Below, one piece after another: positions 9,248-18,062 of a DNA stretch of 64,000 bases. Origin of the DNA: a virus; the IMG/VR virus record IMGVR_UViG_3300028571_002266, positions 1-64,000 of that record; one strand, given 5' to 3'. Made by a program: the position numbers and the translations under genes. Each line of letters starts with the position of its first letter. The stretch's first letter is position 1. The notes below the pieces were generated by a model. That model had not been told where the DNA came from and made no database searches. It saw nothing but the letters and a program-made list of their open reading frames with translations.

Positions 9248-12200
9248 ATGCCAATCAGCTTTCCATCTTCGCCTTCATCTGGACAAAGATATGAGTTCAG
9301 CTTCAACGCTTGGACTTATAATGGTACATTTTGGCAATCGACGGGATCTTCTGGCCAAATTACCAGTGGTGCAATAGGCGACAATGTAATTTTTAGTGGC
9401 AATATTGCCAGTGGAAGTATTAGTGCTTTTAATTTAGCTAGTGGAGTAGGTGGTTCCAGTCTTGTTCTGACAAGTGGTTCAATTACATCTGGTTTTATTG
9501 GAAATGATGCAGTAACAAGCGGAAACATCGCATCAGGTCAGGTGGGTCGAGTCCAAATAAATGATTATAATGTGGGAACTAATCTCTCCAAAATAAGAGA
9601 TGGAATAAAAGGATATTTTGCTGGTGGAAGTACTGGAGATTATGTTGCAACAGCAGACAAATTAACATATTCGACTGACACGACTGCTGCACAAACCACT
9701 GCGAATATAAGTCAAGCAAGAGAGCAATTAGCAGGAATTTCAGAAGGATCAACAAAAGGTTATTTTGCTGGTGGAATTAATGCAGGAGGTTTTATTGCAA
9801 CAGCAGATAAAATAACATATTCAAATGATACGACTATAGCACAAACCACTGCAAATTTAAGTAAAGAAAGACAAGGATTGGCTGGTTGTTCTGGACAAGG
9901 AACAAAAGGTTATTTTGCTGGTGGATCTAGTGGTGCACTTGTTGCAACAGCAGACAAATTAACATATTCGACTGACACGACTGCTGCACAAACCACTGCG
10001 AATATAAGTCAAGCAAGAGAGCAATTAGCAGGAATTTCAGAAGGATCAACAAAAGGTTATTTTGCTGGTGGTCGTAGTAGTTTAACCCAGTACAGCACAA
10101 CGGATAAGATATTATATTCCACAGATACAACTGCTGCACAAACAACAGCCAATCTAAGTCAAGCAAGACGACAATTGGCTGGATGCGATGGAGAAGGAAA
10201 AAAAGGCTATTTTGCTGGTGGGAATGGTCCTGTGGCAACAGCAGACAAATTAACATATTCCACAGACATAACTGTCGCCCAAACAACAGCAAATTTAAGT
10301 CAAGCAAAAAATAGTTTAGCAGGTTGTTCTGGAGAAGGAACAAAAGGATTCTTTGCTGGTGGGACTACTGGTGCCACGCCTATCGCAACAGCAGATAAAA
10401 TAACATATTCAACTGATACAACTATAGCACAAACAAGTGCTAATTTAAGTCAAGCAAGATTTAACTTGGCAGGTGTTGGAAATAATTATTCAACAGTATT
10501 TGGAGATAATTGCGTTTTTTCTGGCAATATTTCTTCAAGCGAAATTGGATCAATTCATTTTGGATTCTCGTATCCAACTAGCGGTTCAATTAAATCAGGC
10601 AATATCGGCGACAATTCTGTAAATTCTGGAAATATTGGTAGTGGACAAGTTGGAAGATTTCATATAAGTTATTTTAATCCGGGTAATAATTTAGCTTTAG
10701 TTAGAGGTGGAATAAAAGGTTATTTTGCTGGTGGATATATTGCTGGTGGTGTTGCAACAGCAAATAAATTAACATATTCAACAGACACAACTACAGTTCA
10801 AGCAACAGCAAATTTAAGTCAGTCAAGAGGTTTTTTGGCAGGTTGTTCTGGAGAAGGATCAAAAGGTTATTTTGCTGGTGGATCTAATGACGCATCTACA
10901 GCATTAGCAACGGCAGATATAGTATCATATTTAACAGATACAACTGCTGCTCAAACAAGTGCAAATCTAAGTCAAGCAAGATATATATTAGCTGGTTGTT
11001 CTGGAGAAAAAACAAAAGGTTATTTTGCTGGTGGAAACACAGGTGCTGCTGTTGCAACAGCAGACAAATTAACATATTCAACTGACACAACTGCCGCTCA
11101 AGCAAGTGCAAATCTAAGTCAAGCGAGAGGATACTTAGCAGGAGTTTCTGAAGGATCAACAAAAGGTTATTTTGCTGGTGGATCTACATCTGATGAATCT
11201 GGTGTAGCATTATTAACAGCAGATAAATTAACATATTCAACAGACACAACCGCTGCCCAAACATCAGCTAATCTAAGTCAAGCAAGATCAGGATTAGCAG
11301 GTTGTGACGGAGATGGAATAAAAGGTTATTTTGCTGGTGGATATACTAGCAACTATGTTGCAACATCAGATAAATTAACATATTCAACAGACACAACCGC
11401 TGCCCAAACATCAGCTAATCTAAGTCAAGCAAGATTATCTTTGGCTGGAATTTCAGAAGGATTAACAAAAGGTTATTTTGCTGGTGGAAACATAGGTTCA
11501 AGTGTTGCAACAGCAGACAAATTAACATATTCAACTGACACAACTATTGCCCAAACAACTGCAAATCTAAGTCAAGCAAGAGCACAATTGGCTGGAGCAA
11601 GTCAAGAATTCACTAGTGTATTTGGCAACAATTCAATAACTTCTGGCAACATATCATCTGGTCAAATTGGACAATTTCATTTTTTATCTGGAGTTATACG
11701 AACTGCAACGAATATCGTAAACAGTGGAAATTTTGGTGATTCTTCCGTTAATTCAGGAAACATTGCATCAGGAGTTGTATCCCAATTTAATTTTTCTGAT
11801 TCTTCTATTTACTCTGATTCAGTAAGAAGCGGAAACGTATCAACATTTAAGTTCGCCAATAATGCCGTTTTCAGCGGAAATATAAGTAGTAGCAATACAA
11901 TAACAACTGTAAACTTAGCTTCAGGAGGCGTGCGGAGTGGTGCATTTGGTGACAATGCAATAAGTAGTGGAGATATTCTCAGCGGTAGAATCACCAGAGA
12001 TAACATCAGTAGCGGAGCATTCCAATCATTTAATATTGCGAGCGGATCAATAAGCACTGTGAAACTGGCAAGCGGAGCAGCAGTAGGCGCATTCAACCTT
12101 GCAAGCGGAATTGTCGTGAGCGGAAACATTGCTTCTGGCTCTATATTTTTTACCCCATTTATTGATGGAGCTATTGAAAGCGGTAACATTGCAAGCGGCG

Positions 12201-15196
12201 CAATTGGAAATACACATTTGGGGGCTGCGTCCGTAACAAGTGGTGCAGTTCCTAGTGGAACAGTTATTTTCAATATGGTTGGTGCGAATGCAACAGTTGC
12301 TTATAACTTTGCAGATGTCGCATTAGCTTCAGGAAACTTTGCACTCCAGTCTGTAACTGGTGAAAATCTTGCAGATGGACTTTGGCCAATTCCTACTGCA
12401 TTTTATGTGTCTGGCGGTATTACCGCTTTCATGTTCAATAACAACTCAATTGTTAGTGGATCAATATCAACAACAACCACTTTAATTAGTCAAGGTTATT
12501 TTGCAGGTGGATCTACAGGAGCAAATGTTTCAACAACAGACAAAATATTATATTCAACAGACACAACTGCCGCTCAAACATCTGCCAATCTAAGTCAATC
12601 AAGAAATGAATTGGCGGGAATTTCTGATTATACAACTAATGGTTATTTTGCTGGTGGAGCAACATCTTCGTTTTCTGGACATGTTGCAACAACAGATAAA
12701 ATTGTATATTCAACAGACACAACTGCCGCTCAAACATCTGCAAATTTAAGTCAAGCAAGACAAGGATTGGCTGGATGTTCAGGAGAAAGAACAAAAGGAT
12801 ATTTTGCTGGTGGAACTACTGATCAAGTAAACAGCTTAAACACAGCAGACAAGCTAACATATTCAACAGGCACAACTACCGCACAATCAAGTGCAAACTT
12901 AAGTCAAGCAAGATATTACCTTACTGGAATTTCAGAAGGAACAACTAAAGGTTATTTTGCTGGTGGGCAGAGTAGCACCGTTTTAGTAACGGCAGACAAA
13001 TTAACATTTTCAAATGATACAACTGCTGCTCAAACAACAGCGGATCTTAGCACGGCAACAGCCTATATTTCTGGATGTTCTGGCGAAGGAACTAAAGGTT
13101 ATTTTGCTGGTGGTGGTACATTTGCCATAACAATTAATGCATATAAATTAACATACACAACAGATACAACTACCGCTCAAACTACTGCAAATTTAAGTCA
13201 AGCAAGAAGAGAATTAGCAGGAATTTCAGAAGGATCAACTGAAGGTTATTTTGCTGGCGGTAACGGTCCTGTGACAACAACGGATAAGCTATTATTTTCT
13301 ACTGATACAACTGCTGCACAAACAACCGCTAATTTGAGTCAAGCAAGAAATAGTTTAGCAGGAATTGATGGCGCACAAAATTATTTAATCATACCTTACC
13401 TAGTCACTTCTGGAAAACTAACAACAACAGAAGCCAACGAAATTCGTTTTACAAACTTGGCATCTGGTTCAGTATTAAGCGGAAATATAGTTTCTGGTGT
13501 TGTATTCAGCGATGCAACCACAAATAACTTCTCAAACGCAGGAGTAAGAAGCGGAAATATTGCCTCTGGACAAGTTGGTAGAGTTCATTTTGCCAATGAA
13601 ACAATACTTTCAGGAAATATAGGAAGCGGTGTAATAAGATTCCCAGAATTCTTCGGCGATACTACAACATACACAAATATTGCCAGCGGACAAATTGGGA
13701 ATGTACATCTTGAATCAATCGATGTTTCACTTCAAACAAAAATGGGATATTTTGCTCCTGTTACATTTTTTGGTATAACAGGAAATAAATTAAATTATTC
13801 CACAGATACAACTTCTTCAATTATAATTTTGAACCAAGCAAGAGTTGCTTTAACTGGAATATCAGAAGGATTAACAAAAGGATATTTTGCAGGAGGATAT
13901 AGTACAGGCGGGACAATTGTTGCAATAACAGAAAAATTCTCATATTCAACAGAAACAACTATTACTCAAGCAACAGCAAATCTAAGCCAAGCAAGATATC
14001 GTTTGGCGGGATGCTCTGGAGAAAGAACAAAAGGTTATTTTGCCGGTGGAACTACTGGAGGATCAGATATTGCAACAGCAGACAAATTAACATATTCAAC
14101 AGACACAACTGTCGCACAAGCAAGCGCAAACTTAAGTCAAGGAAGATTTTACCTTGCTGGAATTTCAGAAGGATTAACAAAAGGTTATTTTGCTGGTGGA
14201 GTATCAATAGCAATCGTTGCAACAGCAGAAAAATTAACATATTCAACAGACACCACAACGGCACAAACAACTGCAAATTTAAGCCAAGCAAGATCAGGGG
14301 TGGTTGGATGCTCAGGTGAAGGAACAAAAGGTTATTTTGCTGGCGGAGATACAGATTCAGTAGTCACAACAGCAGATAAAATAACATATTCAACTGATAC
14401 GACTGTTGCTCAAACAAGTGCTAATTTAAGTCAAGCAAGATTTTCATTATCAAGTGTATCCCAAGGATCTACAAAAGGTTATTTTACAGGAGGAACACTC
14501 GATTTTAGTATTATTTATAAAACAGCAGATAAATTAACATATTCAACAGAAACAACTGCTGCTCAAACAACAGCAGATTTAAGTGGAGCAAATTATGATT
14601 TTGCTGGAATTGATGGTGGCGTGTCTTATTCTCAATTGATTGCAAGCAGCAAGCTTTCATCTGGAACAATTGGTCTTACAACAGCAAGTGGACAGAATGC
14701 AGCATTCCCATACAATCTCTCAGAAACAGCAGAAATAAATACAAACAGACCAATGTTTGATTATTTCGTTTTCCAAGAACAGTGTTCAGGCATCAAAGCA
14801 GTTTGCATTGCATCTGGAAGCAGAGTTGTAAGGGCACAAAGAGCAAGTGGAATGAGACTTCCAGCAATTGGCGTTACAAGCGGAACTGTCAACAGCGGAA
14901 CAATTGGAGCAGTTTACTATTACGGATATGTTGGAAGAACTGGAACATTCGCTCAAAACTCTGGTCTAAATAATGGAATTTCTGGATTCCAAGGAAGACC
15001 TCTTTATGTCGGATCGGGCGGAAATATCGTTAATCAAAGCGGAATGCGTGGAGCATCCTCTGGCGCACCATTCATATCAGGCGACATGCAACAACAAATA
15101 GGCATCGCCATGAGCGGAGGACTATTCGTTATGCCAAGTCCAAGAGTTGTAAGATCAGGATTCAGAGGCACATTACCTTATAATCATCCTGCTTAA
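9248..15196 (+). CDS. Giant fibre protein with four six-bladed kelch-like propellers
   Basis: 1982 residues. N-terminal module MPISFPSSP...YNGTFW as in the previous gene. Four blocks of kelch-like repeats follow, at about residues 120-415, 487-790, 1082-1380 and 1498-1795. Each repeat of about 50 residues starts GYFAGG and continues TADKLTYSTDTT..Q.(S/T)ANLSQAR..LAG. I count six repeats per block, so each block probably closes as a six-bladed propeller. SG-repeat shaft segments separate the blocks. The last ~140 residues match the C-terminal domain of the previous gene. Some blades are identical at DNA level, showing recent duplication or conversion. The stop codon shares the TTAA at 15193-15196 with the convergent gene. 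Likely a multivalent glycan-binding fibre (inferred). Confidence 0.8.
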   Translation: MPISFPSSPSSGQRYEFSFNAWTYNGTFWQSTGSSGQITSGAIGDNVIFSGNIASGSISAFNLASGVGGSSLVLTSGSITSGFIGNDAVTSGNIASGQVGRVQINDYNVGTNLSKIRDGIKGYFAGGSTGDYVATADKLTYSTDTTAAQTTANISQAREQLAGISEGSTKGYFAGGINAGGFIATADKITYSNDTTIAQTTANLSKERQGLAGCSGQGTKGYFAGGSSGALVATADKLTYSTDTTAAQTTANISQAREQLAGISEGSTKGYFAGGRSSLTQYSTTDKILYSTDTTAAQTTANLSQARRQLAGCDGEGKKGYFAGGNGPVATADKLTYSTDITVAQTTANLSQAKNSLAGCSGEGTKGFFAGGTTGATPIATADKITYSTDTTIAQTSANLSQARFNLAGVGNNYSTVFGDNCVFSGNISSSEIGSIHFGFSYPTSGSIKSGNIGDNSVNSGNIGSGQVGRFHISYFNPGNNLALVRGGIKGYFAGGYIAGGVATANKLTYSTDTTTVQATANLSQSRGFLAGCSGEGSKGYFAGGSNDASTALATADIVSYLTDTTAAQTSANLSQARYILAGCSGEKTKGYFAGGNTGAAVATADKLTYSTDTTAAQASANLSQARGYLAGVSEGSTKGYFAGGSTSDESGVALLTADKLTYSTDTTAAQTSANLSQARSGLAGCDGDGIKGYFAGGYTSNYVATSDKLTYSTDTTAAQTSANLSQARLSLAGISEGLTKGYFAGGNIGSSVATADKLTYSTDTTIAQTTANLSQARAQLAGASQEFTSVFGNNSITSGNISSGQIGQFHFLSGVIRTATNIVNSGNFGDSSVNSGNIASGVVSQFNFSDSSIYSDSVRSGNVSTFKFANNAVFSGNISSSNTITTVNLASGGVRSGAFGDNAISSGDILSGRITRDNISSGAFQSFNIASGSISTVKLASGAAVGAFNLASGIVVSGNIASGSIFFTPFIDGAIESGNIASGAIGNTHLGAASVTSGAVPSGTVIFNMVGANATVAYNFADVALASGNFALQSVTGENLADGLWPIPTAFYVSGGITAFMFNNNSIVSGSISTTTTLISQGYFAGGSTGANVSTTDKILYSTDTTAAQTSANLSQSRNELAGISDYTTNGYFAGGATSSFSGHVATTDKIVYSTDTTAAQTSANLSQARQGLAGCSGERTKGYFAGGTTDQVNSLNTADKLTYSTGTTTAQSSANLSQARYYLTGISEGTTKGYFAGGQSSTVLVTADKLTFSNDTTAAQTTADLSTATAYISGCSGEGTKGYFAGGGTFAITINAYKLTYTTDTTTAQTTANLSQARRELAGISEGSTEGYFAGGNGPVTTTDKLLFSTDTTAAQTTANLSQARNSLAGIDGAQNYLIIPYLVTSGKLTTTEANEIRFTNLASGSVLSGNIVSGVVFSDATTNNFSNAGVRSGNIASGQVGRVHFANETILSGNIGSGVIRFPEFFGDTTTYTNIASGQIGNVHLESIDVSLQTKMGYFAPVTFFGITGNKLNYSTDTTSSIIILNQARVALTGISEGLTKGYFAGGYSTGGTIVAITEKFSYSTETTITQATANLSQARYRLAGCSGERTKGYFAGGTTGGSDIATADKLTYSTDTTVAQASANLSQGRFYLAGISEGLTKGYFAGGVSIAIVATAEKLTYSTDTTTAQTTANLSQARSGVVGCSGEGTKGYFAGGDTDSVVTTADKITYSTDTTVAQTSANLSQARFSLSSVSQGSTKGYFTGGTLDFSIIYKTADKLTYSTETTAAQTTADLSGANYDFAGIDGGVSYSQLIASSKLSSGTIGLTTASGQNAAFPYNLSETAEINTNRPMFDYFVFQEQCSGIKAVCIASGSRVVRAQRASGMRLPAIGVTSGTVNSGTIGAVYYYGYVGRTGTFAQNSGLNNGISGFQGRPLYVGSGGNIVNQSGMRGASSGAPFISGDMQQQIGIAMSGGLFVMPSPRVVRSGFRGTLPYNHPA
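9644..9774 (+). repeat. 131-bp kelch-blade direct repeat, copy 1
   Basis: This stretch inside the giant fibre gene appears base-for-base identical to 9941-10071. It encodes one full blade from VATADKL to GYFAGG. Other blades differ by many synonymous changes, so this pair reflects recent duplication or gene conversion. Confidence 0.85.
9941..10071 (+). repeat. 131-bp kelch-blade direct repeat, copy 2
   Basis: Identical partner of 9644-9774, in the same reading frame two blades downstream. Unequal recombination between the two would change blade number by two and keep the frame. Confidence 0.85.
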
Positions 15197-15783
15197 AACT
15201 TATCAAAAAATATATTGAAACTCATGCTGATTCTGTCTTCAGAAGACCTATTCATCTGAACACTATGCATAAGCCAAGAAGGGAATATATAACATCTTCC
15301 CGCTATTGCAGGATAAATTAAATTATTTGCAGTAACAATACTAAAATCCTTATAAGTAGCATCAAGCATCCCCTTCGCAATCAAAGGGGAATGGAAAATA
15401 ATATTTCCAGAATTTTCAGGTGCCTGTAAATAATAACACCCAGAAAATATGTTGCGTGGATGTGTATGACTCGCATTATATGCGCCAGAAGGATTAACAT
15501 TAACCCAAGAATTATAAATTTTTATTTCTTCAACAATAGTCAAAGATTCACGAATATTTTGAACAAAACCAGATAAATCACGCTTCAACTCAGAACAAAC
15601 ATGATTATCAAGAAAATTGTCTTGGCTCTGCCAACCACCACCCATATTCGTTTTTTCAACACCAACAGGATCAGAAGCCTGTCGGTATCTCGTGTAATCA
15701 ATTAAATTTTGCCTGTAACCCTGATCATTCAAATCACAAACATATATCGTCGAAGGAAATGCTAACTCACACTTAATCATCAA
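15193..15783 (-). CDS. 2-oxoglutarate/Fe(II)-dependent oxygenase-like protein
   Basis: 196 residues, close to the usual length of the family annotated as putative 2OG-Fe(II) oxygenase (TIGR02466 type). Visible hallmarks are YNSWVNVNPSGAYNASHTHP with the iron-site His pair, a jelly-roll strand SGCYYLQAPENSGNIIFHSP, then IFPSWLMHSVQMN with the distal His and an Arg in DRISMSFN for the oxoglutarate carboxylate. It should hydroxylate a protein or small molecule; the substrate is not predictable. It ends tail-to-tail with the giant fibre gene and is the last gene of a minus-strand operon with a thioredoxin and a glycosyltransferase. Confidence 0.75.
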   Translation of the reverse strand: MMIKCELAFPSTIYVCDLNDQGYRQNLIDYTRYRQASDPVGVEKTNMGGGWQSQDNFLDNHVCSELKRDLSGFVQNIRESLTIVEEIKIYNSWVNVNPSGAYNASHTHPRNIFSGCYYLQAPENSGNIIFHSPLIAKGMLDATYKDFSIVTANNLIYPAIAGRCYIFPSWLMHSVQMNRSSEDRISMSFNIFFDKF

Positions 15784-16151
15784 TCATCCAACCACTTTGA
15801 AAACTTATATCTCGTCTGGCCACCAACAAATTTCTTTTCAACCTCAAGATCTGAATTCAAAATGCGATAATCTGGAATACTCTTAACCTTATACTTTTTC
15901 TTCAAAGTCGAATTTTCATCTACATCAACAATAAGCACCACAAACTTATCAAGCTTTTCCTTTACCTCTTTTTCCTTAAACATTTTCTTCATGGATTGAC
16001 ATGGCGCACACCAAGATGCACCAAAATAAAGGAAAATTTTCTTTTTATCTTTCTTCGCAATCTTAACAGCCTCATCATAAGATGAGGCTTCCTCTGCCTT
16101 AATAAAACTCAATGACAAAAACAATAAAACAAGAACTAAAATTCTAAACAT
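15780..16151 (-). CDS. Exported thioredoxin-fold protein
   Basis: The start was placed at the ATG giving MFRILVLVLLFLSLSFIKAEE, with a GAGGCG ribosome site. A longer upstream frame has no such signal. The first ~20 residues are a signal peptide or membrane anchor, followed by a thioredoxin domain: FLYFGASWCAPCQSMKKMF with the redox pair in WCAPC, VDVDENSTLKKKYKV, and SIPD, where the Pro is the expected cis-proline. Length 123 residues. Export implies action in the host periplasm, for example on disulfides of envelope or late virion proteins (inferred). Its stop overlaps the start of the 2OG oxygenase gene. Confidence 0.8.
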   Translation of the reverse strand: MFRILVLVLLFLSLSFIKAEEASSYDEAVKIAKKDKKKIFLYFGASWCAPCQSMKKMFKEKEVKEKLDKFVVLIVDVDENSTLKKKYKVKSIPDYRILNSDLEVEKKFVGGQTRYKFSKWLDD

Positions 16152-16158
16152 AATCGCC

Positions 16159-17328
16159 TCATTCGTATGAATTGCCAGTAGCAAAATCAACATGACGACA
16201 ACGAACACTTGCATCAACCAACAACTTAAATCCCTTCTCACGCAACTTCTGAGACAAAAAACTATCCTGCGTGAGATGAGCAGTTGTCACTGTCCAAGGA
16301 TATTCTGTCTGAAGAAAACATTCAATAGGGAAAAGAGTGAAACCTTGAGCAATAGTGTAAACTTCATGCACACCAACATCATCTTTATTCAAAGTCAATG
16401 CCTGACGCTTGCCAGCAATAACCTGAATGTGAACACCTTCTGGATATGGGACTTTCTTCACATAATATCCACCCAAAACAGCCTTAGGATCACCAATTTC
16501 ACGGTAACGAGCCAAAAGCCTTTGGAATCCATCAGTAGGTGGGAAAGTATCATCCTCAACAGTCAAAAGCATATCGCAACCATCATTCAGGGCAGTCTGG
16601 ATGGCATCGTTATACGCTTCTGCGGTTGTCCTCCCAAATACATTCAGGAATTTAACCTGAACTCCTGATGGAATGGCTAGATTTTCCAAAACAGGCAATC
16701 TCTCTGCCTTTTCACGAGTTGGAACAACAATTAAAATCTTGACATCACCAACTTCTAGATACTTTTTCTCAACTTCCCTGATATGGTCCAGCTTTGGAGT
16801 CGCTGCAAGATTGATCTGGCGTAGTGCTTCACTGTTACCAACGCCAACCCTTCCAGTCGCCTGAAGATCTTGCTGCGCTTGTCGATCTAGACGAAGCTTC
16901 CAATAGCTTTCCTGAGCATTATCAATTTCTTCTCGTGTATATTTCTTGGGAAAACTTTGATAAATCTTATAAAGAGCATCCAATTCTCTTAAAGCGCCTA
17001 GCACGGCATAATCTTGTTCTTGAAGGTCAATTCTTTTCAAGTCTGCATCAATCTGATCAATTTCAGTTCCCTTGTCTTCAAGTTCTTTAATTTGAATTTC
17101 GATCCTTCTTTTTCCTAGTTTCGCTCTTTTCAAATTAGCAACTTTTATTTGTATCTCAAGGACACACTGGCTAAATTGCATTTCAATTGTATCGTGCTGA
17201 CCAACTACAAATTTTTCAATTACATATGATGTTCTTGGCTGTTGGATCTCAAGAAATGATTGTTCCAATTCCTCAATAGCTTTTACTGCTTCATTTACTC
17301 TTTCATCAATCGTAGTCAATTCGTTCAT
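16159..17328 (-). CDS. GT-A glycosyltransferase with N-terminal coiled coil
   Basis: 389 residues. About residues 1-190 are charged helices with heptad-like spacing (VNEAVKAIEELEQSFLEIQ, IEIQIKELEDKGTEIDQIDADLKRI), probably an oligomerising coiled coil. Residues about 195-389 are a GT-A fold: ILIVVPTREKAERLPVLENLA, TTAEAYNDAIQTAL, then LLTVEDDTFPP with the metal/UDP-sugar acidic motif, and a C-terminal FKLLVDASVRCRHVDF also seen in the divergent gene at 17409. Transcribed from one side of a bidirectional promoter. Donor and acceptor unknown. Confidence 0.75.
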   Translation of the reverse strand: MNELTTIDERVNEAVKAIEELEQSFLEIQQPRTSYVIEKFVVGQHDTIEMQFSQCVLEIQIKVANLKRAKLGKRRIEIQIKELEDKGTEIDQIDADLKRIDLQEQDYAVLGALRELDALYKIYQSFPKKYTREEIDNAQESYWKLRLDRQAQQDLQATGRVGVGNSEALRQINLAATPKLDHIREVEKKYLEVGDVKILIVVPTREKAERLPVLENLAIPSGVQVKFLNVFGRTTAEAYNDAIQTALNDGCDMLLTVEDDTFPPTDGFQRLLARYREIGDPKAVLGGYYVKKVPYPEGVHIQVIAGKRQALTLNKDDVGVHEVYTIAQGFTLFPIECFLQTEYPWTVTTAHLTQDSFLSQKLREKGFKLLVDASVRCRHVDFATGNSYE

Positions 17329-17341
17329 TTTTAAGCCTCAT

Positions 17342-17370
17342 TTGAAAAAATAAATCTATTACATTATAAT
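17342..17370 (+). promoter_or_regulatory. Sigma70 promoter, rightward half of a bidirectional promoter
   Basis: TTGAAA at 17342-17347, 17-base spacer, TATAAT at 17365-17370, about 38 bases before the ATG at 17409. The -10 lies in the palindrome ATTATAAT, which is also the -10 of the leftward promoter. Confidence 0.75.
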
Positions 17371-17390
17371 GTCAATGACACCATTGTCAA
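17363..17390 (-). promoter_or_regulatory. Sigma70 promoter, leftward half of a bidirectional promoter
   Basis: Read on the minus strand: TTGACA at 17390-17385, 16-base spacer, TATAAT at 17368-17363. It drives the minus operon starting at 17328. The -10 overlaps the rightward -10 by four bases, so the two starts should exclude each other. Confidence 0.75.
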
Positions 17391-17408
17391 AATAAATGAG
17401 ATTCAATT

Positions 17409-18062
17409 ATGCCGGGATCATGGGAACTTATCAATCAAAATCGTGTCCTATGTTGCATTTTAACGAGAGAATATGCACCAGTTGCATGGGCTTTCGGACT
17501 CAGAAACCTGCAAATTCCCGGTGCAGTCACAGCACTCCAAGGAATGCCATATGACCATGCACGAAATACAGGATGCTTAAAACTACTCGAACTCGGCTGG
17601 GAATGGCTATTCTTTCTCGATGACGATGTCATTCCTCCTCCTGATGCAATCATAAAACTAATGTCTCACAAGAAACCAATCGTAAGTGGCTTGTACTACA
17701 GAAGATACGAACCACTTGCCCCTGTAATGTTGAGAGAATCAGAAAATGGTCCTCAATGGATTCAAGAATTTAATGCTCCTGACCTTCTGGAAGTCGATTA
17801 TGTAGGAGCAGGATGCCTTCTCATACATCGTGATGTTATCAAACAATTACCTCCACTCAGCAATCGTTGCCAATGGTTTGAATGGCGATGCGATAGAACT
17901 GATCTTCCTCATCTTGAAAAAACAAGCGAAGACTTTACTTTCTGCAAACATGCCAGAAATCATGGATTCAAAATTTATGTTGATACCAGTGTGCAATGCC
18001 GACATGCAGGATTGGGACAAAGTGAAATTGGCGGATTCAAACCATTGGAGATCAGAGCCTGA
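17409..18062 (+). CDS. GT-A glycosyltransferase (GT2-like)
   Basis: 217 residues. LGWEWLFFLDDDVIPPPDAIIKLM carries the DDD metal/nucleotide-sugar motif of GT2-type enzymes. GLYYRRYEPLAPVM and DYVGAGCLLIHRDVI form the acceptor side, and SEDFTFCKHARNHGFKIYVDTSVQCRHAG closes the fold. The C-terminal end resembles that of the divergent gene at 16159-17328, suggesting paralogy. First gene of a tightly packed plus operon of glycosyl- and methyltransferases; its TGA overlaps the next ATG. Confidence 0.8.
   Translation: MPGSWELINQNRVLCCILTREYAPVAWAFGLRNLQIPGAVTALQGMPYDHARNTGCLKLLELGWEWLFFLDDDVIPPPDAIIKLMSHKKPIVSGLYYRRYEPLAPVMLRESENGPQWIQEFNAPDLLEVDYVGAGCLLIHRDVIKQLPPLSNRCQWFEWRCDRTDLPHLEKTSEDFTFCKHARNHGFKIYVDTSVQCRHAGLGQSEIGGFKPLEIRA

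Noticed and set aside
11809-12273. A 154-codon minus-strand frame in the SG-repeat shaft
   Set aside because: Composition (Pro/Leu/Ala) is the reverse complement of SG repeats.
9927-14327. Antisense frames inside the kelch-repeat gene
   Set aside because: Leu/Gln-rich repeats that mirror the blade periodicity; no start signals and no independent domains.
9248-15196. CRISPR-like array suggested by regular repeats
   Set aside because: Repeats are longer (~150 bp), degenerate, in frame and protein-coding; no spacers of fixed length or cas genes.
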